A DNA stretch of 9,165 bases from positions 1 to 9,165 of the forward strand of contig JAPUKT010000172.1 in the NCBI GenBank assembly GCA_027295555.1, in the 5' to 3' direction. Positions 1 to 5,026 of the stretch are shown here, one piece after another. The stretch comes from Deltaproteobacteria bacterium. GTDB taxonomy: Bacteria; Myxococcota_A; Polyangia; Polyangiales; Houyiibacteriaceae. Both the position numbers and the translations under genes were made by a program. Within the stretch, counting starts at the first letter, position 1. Each line of letters opens with the position of its first letter. Under the pieces are notes generated by a model that saw only the letters and a list, made by a program, of their open reading frames with translations, did not search any database and was not told where the DNA came from.

Positions 1-189
1 CAATCCGAGCAGCACGATCTGTCCGTAGCGCGATTCGAGCGCCCCGAAGCCGATCGCCGCGACGATGAAGCCGAGGGATGCAAAAGGCTTGCCGACGGCC
101 CGGACGCCGGGGTTGTCCTTCCACTCCCCCCAGAGCAGCCCCGCGAGGCCGACAGCGGTCATGAGCTCGCCGATCCCGTTCAGCGTCAT
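1..189 (-). CDS. YhhN/TMEM86-family membrane protein (lysoplasmalogenase-like), N-terminal 63 residues only
   Basis: The reading frame begins at ATG 189-187 and stays open to the left edge, so only the N-terminal 63 residues are present. Residues 8-21 look like a first membrane helix. A short polar segment follows, then Lys34-Pro35 leading into a second helix (about 36-51), then a segment ending in YGQIVLLGL. This spacing resembles E. coli YhhN, where a KPL motif opens a hydrophobic helix and is followed by LVLAGL. Some members of the family (TMEM86B and bacterial relatives) hydrolyse the vinyl-ether bond of lysoplasmalogens; others have no proven substrate. Most of the protein, including the acidic residues of the presumed active site, lies outside the window. 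No good Shine-Dalgarno sequence precedes the ATG, and ATG 162-160 in the same frame is an alternative start. The gene lies downstream of the sigma gene, but a likely terminator separates them. Confidence 0.6.
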   Translation of the reverse strand, partial: MTLNGIGELMTAVGLAGLLWGEWKDNPGVRAVGKPFASLGFIVAAIGFGALESRYGQIVLLGL

Positions 190-221
190 GAGCGCCGGTG
201 TACCACGATCCCGCGCCCGCG

Positions 222-249
222 AACGTAAACGCCCACGCGACCGAGTTAA
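222..249 (-). promoter_or_regulatory. Possible promoter for the YhhN-family gene
   Basis: On the minus strand TTAACT (249-244, four of six matches to TTGACA) is followed after 16 bp by TACGTT (227-222, three of six matches to TATAAT). It lies just past the hairpin that ends the sigma gene and would start RNA about 25 nt before the ATG. The match is weak and rests on position as much as sequence. Confidence 0.25.
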
Positions 250-256
250 ATTAGCT

Positions 257-286
257 GCGCCGGCGGAGGGGGGGCCTCGCCGGCGC
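257..286 (-). terminator. GC-rich stem-loop after the sigma gene, probable terminator
   Basis: A perfect 9-bp stem is formed by positions 257-265 and 278-286 (GCGCCGGCG with CGCCGGCGC on the minus strand), with a 12-nt C-rich loop. It begins 27 nt after the sigma stop codon. On the minus strand it is followed by AGCTAATTTAACTC, a weak and interrupted U-tract. It probably ends or attenuates sigma transcription before the YhhN-family gene. The poor U-tract means it could instead be only a 3'-end stabilising hairpin. Confidence 0.5.
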
Positions 287-312
287 TCGAGTCGTGGGCA
301 ACGGGCAGCCCG

Positions 313-1710
313 CTACTCTTTGATCTGTCGTCGGATCTTCCCGAGCGCTTGCTCTTGAAGCTGCCGAATACGCTCACGCGACAGGTTGTACTTGTCGCCA
401 ATCTCCTTGAGCGTGAGCTCGTCTTCGTCGTCGAGGCCGAAGCGCCACCGGAGGATGCGCGCTTCCATCGGCGTCAGCGTGTCGAGGAGCCTGCGCACCT
501 CGTCGCTCCACTTGCGGGAGACGAGCTGCTCGTACGGCGTCGGCACGTTTTCCTCTTCGAGGAAGTCGATGAACTTGCGGCCGTCTTCGTCGTTGACGGG
601 ACGGTCAAGCGAGAACGGGGTTTCTGCCCAGTAGCCCTTGATCTTTTCGAGCTTCTCGGCGACGATGCCCGTCTCCTTTTCGAGCTCTTCCGGTGTCGGC
701 TGCCTGCCGGTGCGAGTGGCGATGGCCTGAGTTGCACGTGCGACGCGGTTGTACGTGTCGAGCATGTGGACCGGAATACGCACCGCGCGGCCCTTGTCCG
801 CGAGCGCTCGGCTGATCGCGTGGCGAATCCACCACGACGCATAGGTGCTGAAACGGTAACCGCGGTTGTGGTCGAAACGCTCGACCGCCTTCATCAGACC
901 GATGTTGCCCTCTTGAATGAGGTCGATGAGCGGGAGGCGACCGCGGTTGTAACGACGCGCGATCGAAACGACGAGGCGAAGGTTGGCCGCGACGAAGCGG
1001 TTCTTCGAGCGCTGCTGCGCCTTTTGCGCGGCACGCACCCCTTGCAGGTACTTTTTGAACGCGGGCGTCATGCGGACGTGGTCGCCCACGATGTCCCGCT
1101 CGTCGGCGAAGTCACCGGCGAGGCGGTGCACCGCACGGTCGGACTCCTGCACGAAGAGGCGGTCACTATCGAGCTCTCGCATCCTGGTGGAGAGTTGGAG
1201 ACAGACGTCGTTCCACCGAGCTTCCTGGCGCTTGCCGAGCTTGTCGGCCTTCGCGCTACGACAGAGCTTGCGAAGAGCAGCGATCTCGGAGAGTTGCTGG
1301 TCCTCGACACGCATCTCGATGATGGTCGCGACCGAGTCGAGGCAAGGCGGGTAGCTGAGGAGAGCCTCCCAGTACGCTATTTCGAGACGCTCGACCCGCT
1401 TCGCGGCCCCGATCTCCTCCTGCGGGGTGAGCACCCGGTGTCCGATCATCTCGCGGAAGTACCGCGTGAGGGTCGAATCCCCGGCGCCCTGGCGCTCGAA
1501 TTCCTTCAAAGCCTTCTCACTCTCGAGTCGTGCCTTTTCCAGCTGCTCCTTGGAGGGCTGAGTGGAACCGGGCGCATCGAAATCGGCTTTCGCCGATGCC
1601 GGTACCTGCTTCTCGACCTTTGGCTCCGCTACTTTGGATGCCTTGGCCTGCACCTGGCCCTTCCTGGTGGCCTTGCGGGTAGACTGTCGTGTCGCTGCCT
1701 GTCGTGCCAT
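313..1710 (-). CDS. RNA polymerase sigma factor, sigma-70 family, group 2 (RpoD/RpoS/RpoH-like)
   Basis: This 465-residue protein directs RNA polymerase to promoters. Residues 1-75 form a tail rich in Lys, Arg, Ala and Gln, in place of an acidic region 1.1. Region 1.2 is at about 76-106 (TLTRYFREMIGHRVLTPQEE). A helical non-conserved segment spans about 107-235. Region 2 is at 236-307, with the core-binding NLRLVVSIARRY and LIDLIQEGNIGLMKAVERFD and the -10-reading YRFSTYASWWIRHAISRAL. Region 3 is at about 315-395. Region 4 is at 405-462, with the helix-turn-helix LTLKEIGDKYNLSRERIRQL. All core motifs are intact, so it should be active. ECF and FliA types are excluded because regions 1.2, 2, 3 and 4 are all present. 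The start is preceded by GGGAGG (1727-1722) 11 nt upstream and AAGGG closer in. The gene is monocistronic or leads weakly into the YhhN gene. Which stress or developmental regulon it serves cannot be read from sequence. Confidence 0.93.
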   Translation of the reverse strand: MARQAATRQSTRKATRKGQVQAKASKVAEPKVEKQVPASAKADFDAPGSTQPSKEQLEKARLESEKALKEFERQGAGDSTLTRYFREMIGHRVLTPQEEIGAAKRVERLEIAYWEALLSYPPCLDSVATIIEMRVEDQQLSEIAALRKLCRSAKADKLGKRQEARWNDVCLQLSTRMRELDSDRLFVQESDRAVHRLAGDFADERDIVGDHVRMTPAFKKYLQGVRAAQKAQQRSKNRFVAANLRLVVSIARRYNRGRLPLIDLIQEGNIGLMKAVERFDHNRGYRFSTYASWWIRHAISRALADKGRAVRIPVHMLDTYNRVARATQAIATRTGRQPTPEELEKETGIVAEKLEKIKGYWAETPFSLDRPVNDEDGRKFIDFLEEENVPTPYEQLVSRKWSDEVRRLLDTLTPMEARILRWRFGLDDEDELTLKEIGDKYNLSRERIRQLQEQALGKIRRQIKE

Positions 1711-1768
1711 TTTCCCTTTTGCCTCCCGGTGGCGCCCCTTGTCAGCAGTGGCACCCCGTATGTTGGCT

Positions 1769-1829
1769 GAACACCAGAACTCACCCGAGTGTTCCTCGGG
1801 CTTGAAACCGTTGTCTCGGCTAAACGAGA
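1769..1829 (-). promoter_or_regulatory. Leader hairpins upstream of the sigma gene, two mutually exclusive
   Basis: Three inverted repeats lie in the presumed 5' leader of the sigma mRNA. One pairs 1814-1818 with 1825-1829 (5 bp, 6-nt loop). A second pairs 1784-1789 with 1795-1800 (CCCGAG with CTCGGG, loop 5). A third pairs 1769-1774 with 1789-1794 (GAACAC with GTGTTC, loop 14). The second and third share bases and cannot form together, which is the layout of a conformational switch. No known riboswitch was recognised and function is inferred only. Confidence 0.3.
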
Positions 1830-1868
1830 TGCACGCACCGTGCCGGAAATCACACAGAACGTAAATCC

Positions 1869-1900
1869 CGCCCTCTAGGGTCTCGCTTCCTAGTCGGGCG
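1869..1900 (-). promoter_or_regulatory. Interrupted dyad at the predicted 5' end of the sigma mRNA
   Basis: Outer arms CGCCC/GGGCG (1869-1873 with 1896-1900) enclose inner arms CTAGG/CCTAG (1875-1879 with 1889-1893) around a 9-nt loop. The dyad starts directly after the best -10 candidate (1912-1907), so it would be a 5'-terminal RNA hairpin or a downstream operator. Neither side carries a U-tract, so it is not a usual terminator. Confidence 0.4.
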
Positions 1901-1906
1901 ACTATG

Positions 1907-1936
1907 AGTATATGGTTCCATCAGGGCTGTTGAGAA
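1907..1936 (-). promoter_or_regulatory. Probable sigma-70-type promoter of the sigma factor gene
   Basis: On the minus strand TATACT (1912-1907) matches the -10 consensus at five of six positions. TTCTCA (1936-1931), 18 bp upstream, matches TTGACA at four of six. The predicted RNA start near 1900 gives a leader of about 190 nt. This is the best -10 candidate I found in the 577-bp gap between the sigma and HEAT genes. Confidence 0.4.
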
Positions 1937-2133
1937 GAGTTATTCGGCCTGTTTTTGCAACGAAATTCCAGTGGTAGTCCCGCTCGTCGCGAGTTGCTGG
2001 AATCCACAAGGAGGCGAGTTCCCCTGGTCGTGGGCTCTCTCGCCTTTATGGCGTGCTCAGCGGCCGGCCACGGCAGGGTTCACGGGGTTCGCACACTCCT
2101 CCATTTGGGCCTCCCCCCGGGCATTCGGAGCAT
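1913..2133. other. Intergenic stretch with no confident gene; several potential hairpins
   Basis: No convincing gene was found here. The stretch contains the inverted repeat ATTCCAG (1965-1971) with CTGGAAT (1997-2003), with a small CTCG/CGAG hairpin inside it. AGGCGAG (2012-2018) pairs with CTCGCCT (2039-2045), extendable by two G-U pairs. AAGGAGG (2008-2014) is a perfect Shine-Dalgarno sequence that lies partly in that second stem, yet no ATG, GTG or TTG follows at 5-10 nt. No clear promoter for the HEAT gene was found on the plus strand. Confidence 0.5.
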
Positions 2134-2262
2134 ATGAGTGGCTACCGCTCTAGCCACAGTGGCCCTGCGAATGGACAGTACGCTAGCCACCCCACAGGGC
2201 TGATCGTGCTCCCGCTGGCTCTCGCCGCCATCGCCGTGAGCGACAGGCCGACCGCGTGCTAG
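2134..2262 (+). CDS. Possible small membrane protein (42 aa), weakly supported
   Basis: ATG at 2134 is preceded by GGAG with a 3-nt gap, which is short. It opens a 42-codon frame ending at TAG 2260-2262. The first 20 residues are rich in Ser, Gly, His and Tyr. Residues about 21-34 are hydrophobic (GLIVLPLALAAIAV) and could be one membrane helix, followed by SDRPTAC. By hand count, about three quarters of the third codon positions are G or C, which fits coding but also fits chance in this DNA. The frame overlaps two inverted repeats that could be the real function of the sequence. No family was recognised. Confidence 0.18.
   Translation: MSGYRSSHSGPANGQYASHPTGLIVLPLALAAIAVSDRPTAC
2138..2200 (+). 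repeat. Inverted repeats with a duplicated arm upstream of the HEAT gene
   Basis: GTGGCTA (2138-2144) can pair perfectly with TAGCCAC at 2151-2157 (6-nt loop) or with a second TAGCCAC copy at 2184-2190. GCCCTG (2162-2167) can pair with CAGGGC (2195-2200). The duplicated arm allows alternative folds. It lies about 90-150 bp before the HEAT gene start and could be leader structure, an operator pair or chance. Confidence 0.35.
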
Positions 2263-2287
2263 AGCTGCGACACGCCAAGGTGATCGA

Positions 2288-3730
2288 GTGGGACGAACAA
2301 GCCACAAGTCTCGTGCTGCACTGATCGGCCTCCTCGTGCTCGGGGCTTGGTCGACCGCGGCGGCCCAAGAGCCCGCGAAGTTCGTGGGAGCGTTGCAGGA
2401 GCTCGATGGCGACCATGATCGCTCGCTCGCGGCGGTGCAGGAGCTTCAGGCCGGAGGAGAGCCGGCAGCCATCACGATCCGCGACGCGTGGTCGACCCTT
2501 TCGCGTCGTGCACAACGTCGCCTAATTGCGGCGCTGGCCTCGCTTGCGAGAAATCACGAGCCCGCCGTGGAATGTCTCGTCGAGGCGGCGCGCTCGCCCG
2601 ACGAGCAGATACGAGAGGGCGCCCTCTCGGCACTGCGACGCGCGGGACCGGCTGGCTGGGAGGGGCTGATTACGTTGCTCCCAGAACCGGAGGTGGGCGA
2701 CCGCGCAGCGGTGTTGTTGGCACGCACCGAACCCGACGCCGCGATATCTCCGTTGTTGGACGCGCTCATGGCCGAAGGCGGTGACGAGCGGCCCGTGCTG
2801 CGAAGTGCGCTCGCCACAGCGGTACAGCGCGCCGGTCAGACCGTCGAGCCGAAGCTTCGCGCCTGGCTCGAAGCGGAACCCTCCCCGTCGGGCGTGGCAA
2901 ACGCCGCGCTTGCCCTCGCCTCGATCGAAGACTACGCGCCGGTCGTGGCGGTTTTCATCGAGTACGCCGCGCCGAGCTCCAACGACTTCGCAACGACCTG
3001 GCGCCTGCTGCAGAGCGCGGCGACGGCGGGACCGAGCGAGGCGGTCGATCACTGGATCCAGAGTCAGCTTCAAGCGCCGGAAGGGTGGATGCTACGACGA
3101 GCGGCGGTCGATGCCATTGCCGCGCGTGGCCGGCGAACCGACGCCAGGATCGCGTTGGAAGATCCGTATCCTCGCGTGCGCGCGCGTGCCGCCCGGGTTC
3201 TCTCGAAGGATCCGGATTCGATGACGGCGCGTGCCACGTTGGCACGAAAAGATACGTGGCCGATGGTGCGCGCCGAAGCGGTGACGAGCCTGCGGAACGA
3301 GCCCGTGGCGACTCCCGTCATCGTGGCCGCCGTCGACGACCCAATGTCGGAGGTTCGCGCCGCCGCGATCAAGGTGCTTACGAGGACTTCGCACGACGAG
3401 GGCTGGGATAGAATTCACGCACATCTTCGAGGCCGAAACGAGTGGCCACAGGTGGCCGCGGCCGCGATCGATTATGTCGTGGCCCACTGCCGGACCGACG
3501 CCGTCGATGCGCTCTTCACGATCGTTCGACGCGTGGCGTCCCCTAGCGCACTGACCGACGACATCAACAATGCGGCCCATGCCATCGTCGCGCTCAGGGT
3601 CCTCAACACCCCCGAAGCGGAGGCGGCTGTCCGGCAGCTTCGTGGGTCGACCGGAGTGCCGCCGACCCTGGAAATGGCGCTGGAAGAGCCCCTTTCAAAG
3701 CATCGACCTTGCGCTCCAGCGAGCCCCTAG
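2288..3730 (+). CDS. Secreted or periplasmic HEAT-repeat protein
   Basis: The gene starts with GTG, preceded by AAGGTG five bases upstream. The 480-residue product has a Sec signal peptide: a basic n-region (MGRTSHKSR), a hydrophobic core at about 10-21, and a likely cut after Ala26 before QEP. The rest is built of helical pairs typical of HEAT/PBS-lyase-type repeats, with Ala- and Arg-rich helices and Asp-Pro turns. Clear units are at about 92-118 (EQIREGALSALRRAG), 288-306 (DPYPRVRARAARVL), 318-336 (WPMVRAEAVTSL) and 347-366 (DPMSEVRAAAIKVL). Such scaffolds bind proteins, and no catalytic motif is visible. The C-terminal tail (from about 453) is Pro-rich and unstructured. The partner is unknown. 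The lipoprotein 54 bp downstream on the same strand may be co-transcribed and is a natural candidate partner, which is inference from position only. An outer-membrane or periplasmic site is likely in a diderm host. Confidence 0.8.
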   Translation: MGRTSHKSRAALIGLLVLGAWSTAAAQEPAKFVGALQELDGDHDRSLAAVQELQAGGEPAAITIRDAWSTLSRRAQRRLIAALASLARNHEPAVECLVEAARSPDEQIREGALSALRRAGPAGWEGLITLLPEPEVGDRAAVLLARTEPDAAISPLLDALMAEGGDERPVLRSALATAVQRAGQTVEPKLRAWLEAEPSPSGVANAALALASIEDYAPVVAVFIEYAAPSSNDFATTWRLLQSAATAGPSEAVDHWIQSQLQAPEGWMLRRAAVDAIAARGRRTDARIALEDPYPRVRARAARVLSKDPDSMTARATLARKDTWPMVRAEAVTSLRNEPVATPVIVAAVDDPMSEVRAAAIKVLTRTSHDEGWDRIHAHLRGRNEWPQVAAAAIDYVVAHCRTDAVDALFTIVRRVASPSALTDDINNAAHAIVALRVLNTPEAEAAVRQLRGSTGVPPTLEMALEEPLSKHRPCAPASP

Positions 3731-3731
3731 A

Positions 3732-3761
3732 TTGCCGCTCCGGAATGGCCCGTGCTACTTT
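3732..3761 (+). promoter_or_regulatory. Possible promoter of the lipoprotein gene
   Basis: TTGCCG (3732-3737) is followed after 18 bp by TACTTT (3756-3761), which is preceded by TG one base away in an extended -10 arrangement (TGCTACTTT). RNA would start near 3768 and give a short leader that still includes the GGGGGA ribosome-binding sequence. The -10 matches consensus at only three of six positions, so read-through from the HEAT gene remains possible. Confidence 0.3.
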
Positions 3762-3784
3762 GTGTGGGACATTTTGGGGGACAC

Positions 3785-4381
3785 ATGGGAACTCGTCTTA
3801 TTGGGCTGATTTTGGCTGCCACGCTGTTGAGCGTCGGCTGTGATCAATTCTCTTCTTCGGAGGCCGAAGTGGAACAGCTTCCGGAGATCGTGCCGAGCCT
3901 GCCCGAGGTTCCGACGCTACCGCCGCCGCCGTTTCCGACGACCTACGAAGATGAATCGTACAGCATCTACGGCTTGCGCCAGCGGCTGTACCAGACGCTC
4001 GACACGGATGTGGGCGTGACTGGCTACATCATGGAGATCTACGAGCCGCCGCCCTGCAAGAAGCGCAAGAAAGAAGACTGCCCACGCGTCGACGCGCCGC
4101 ACATGTTCATCGCCGATGCGCCGGACAAGACCGACCGCGCCGACCAGCTGATCATCGTGGGCTACGCCGACAACCAGGAGCAGCTTGCCCGCGCTCGACG
4201 CGGCCGGAAGACGACCACGATCGATGGCTCGGTTGTCGTGCCCACCAACCTCAAGCTTGGGAACAAGATCATCGCCAAGGGCCACTTCACGCTCATGTCG
4301 GCGGGCGGCTTCAACACGAGTAACGGCTTGCTCGAGTACGCGTCCCACGAAACCGTCGAAAAGGCGCTCGCTCAAAAGTGA
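3785..4381 (+). CDS. Small lipoprotein with a possible OB-like domain, unknown function
   Basis: The chosen ATG at 3785 gives 198 residues and puts a compact lipoprotein signal at the very start (MGTRLIGLILAATLLSVGC). GGGGGA lies just upstream. A GTG at 3752 would add 11 residues and spoil the signal. Cys19 is the likely lipidated residue; Ser at -3 of the lipobox is tolerated but less common than Leu. Asp20 at +2 would mean inner-membrane retention under the E. coli Lol rule, which may not hold in this host. Residues 20-54 are an acidic then Pro-rich linker. The globular part (about 55-190) has beta-rich segments VGVTGYIMEIYE, PHMFIADAP, QLIIVGYA and KLGNKIIAKGHFTLM, an order and spacing suggesting an OB-fold, though this is inference. 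Cys91 and Cys99 flank a Lys-rich loop and could form a disulfide. I recognise no named family. Its stop codon abuts the stop of the convergent DUF4340 gene. Confidence 0.75.
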   Translation: MGTRLIGLILAATLLSVGCDQFSSSEAEVEQLPEIVPSLPEVPTLPPPPFPTTYEDESYSIYGLRQRLYQTLDTDVGVTGYIMEIYEPPPCKKRKKEDCPRVDAPHMFIADAPDKTDRADQLIIVGYADNQEQLARARRGRKTTTIDGSVVVPTNLKLGNKIIAKGHFTLMSAGGFNTSNGLLEYASHETVEKALAQK

Positions 4382-4411
4382 TCAAGGCGCGGTAGCTGCC
4401 GCGTCTTGATT
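4380..4411. terminator. Hairpin over the convergent stop codons, candidate bidirectional terminator
   Basis: Positions 4382-4392 pair with 4399-4409 (TCAAGGCGCGG with CCGCGTCTTGA) around the loop TAGCTG. There is one G-U pair on the plus strand, and A4381-T4410 and G4380-T4411 can extend the stem. On the minus strand the G-U becomes an A-C mismatch, but the stem is followed by CACTTTTG, a short U-tract. On the plus strand only TTCG follows. No other terminator-like structure was seen between these two convergent genes. Confidence 0.5.
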
Positions 4412-5026
4412 CGCGCTCGCATCGGCGCCTGCGTCCGCCCCGACCTCTGCATCGAACAGGTCCGCCAGGTCCGGCGCACCACCGTCGTTCTTGATTCGAA
4501 AGTACTCAGCGTCGAGGTCGAACAGCTCGACTACGGACTTGGGGACGACGACAGCCTGGTCGCGACCGTCGATGCGGACATAGCCGCCTCCATCGACCGG
4601 AGTACCGGACCCTAGCGACACGGTGACCTCTGCGCGTCCCATTTCGAACCGCACCGAGGCTTTGGGCGCCTCGAGGCCGAAGTTGCGGATGTCTTCGGGG
4701 CTCGGGTTTTCGAGGGTTCGCGTGGCCACTGCGAACTCCCAGTTTCGAATATAGTCCTCGACCCGTTCGAGGTCTGCCGCAGCCTCGACGGGTTGCTCGA
4801 GCGTCCACGTCTCGTCGAAACCCTCTCCCTCGCGAGACATCGCCATGTGCTCGTCCCCCGAGGAGATGTGAATCCTGGAGACTCGGTCGTGCAACAGGGG
4901 CTCGACCAAGAAGCCTGCCCGGGCTTCGATCTCGGTTCGCCCGGGTCGATCCCTCTCGAAGAAGAAGATGTAGCCGGCCAAGAAGACGACGATAACCGCG
5001 AGAATGATCGGGGCCCGCGCCGTCAT
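4382..5026 (-). CDS. DUF4340 domain protein, short form, last gene of the GldAFG-type operon
   Basis: The chosen ATG (5026-5024) overlaps the TGA of the upstream GldG-family gene as ATGA and has GAGG five bases upstream. A GTG at 5044 would add six residues. The product has 214 residues: one N-terminal membrane helix at about 7-23, then a DUF4340 unit. Features of that family are the W-x-L-x-x-P segment at 74-79, NFGLEAPKASVRF (115-127), YVRIDGRDQAVVVPKSVVELF (149-169, a beta-rich part) and EYFRIK (174-179), resembling the usual FRDK. It ends in a low-complexity Ala/Asp tail (about 185-214). Many family members are longer because they carry further repeats; this one has a single unit. DUF4340 genes commonly follow GldG-type genes, and the protein is thought to be an extracytoplasmic accessory of that ABC system. 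Its biochemical role is unknown. Confidence 0.85.
   Translation of the reverse strand: MTARAPIILAVIVVFLAGYIFFFERDRPGRTEIEARAGFLVEPLLHDRVSRIHISSGDEHMAMSREGEGFDETWTLEQPVEAAADLERVEDYIRNWEFAVATRTLENPSPEDIRNFGLEAPKASVRFEMGRAEVTVSLGSGTPVDGGGYVRIDGRDQAVVVPKSVVELFDLDAEYFRIKNDGGAPDLADLFDAEVGADAGADASANQDAAATAP

Noticed and set aside
65..358. A 97-codon plus-strand frame at the left end
   Set aside because: It crosses the terminator-like hairpin and the 3' end of the sigma gene, its product is Arg/Pro/Ser-rich as in out-of-frame GC-rich DNA, and the minus strand reads as a YhhN-like membrane protein.
349..1770. A 473-codon open frame on the plus strand opposite the sigma gene
   Set aside because: It is antisense to a gene with complete sigma-70 motifs. 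Long antisense frames are expected in GC-rich DNA, and its translation shows no recognisable domain.
1955..2137. A 60-codon plus-strand frame with a lipoprotein-like stretch
   Set aside because: It begins at TTG without a ribosome-binding site; the perfect Shine-Dalgarno lies within the frame and has no start codon after it; the part after the Cys is short and featureless. Kept only as a possible gene remnant.
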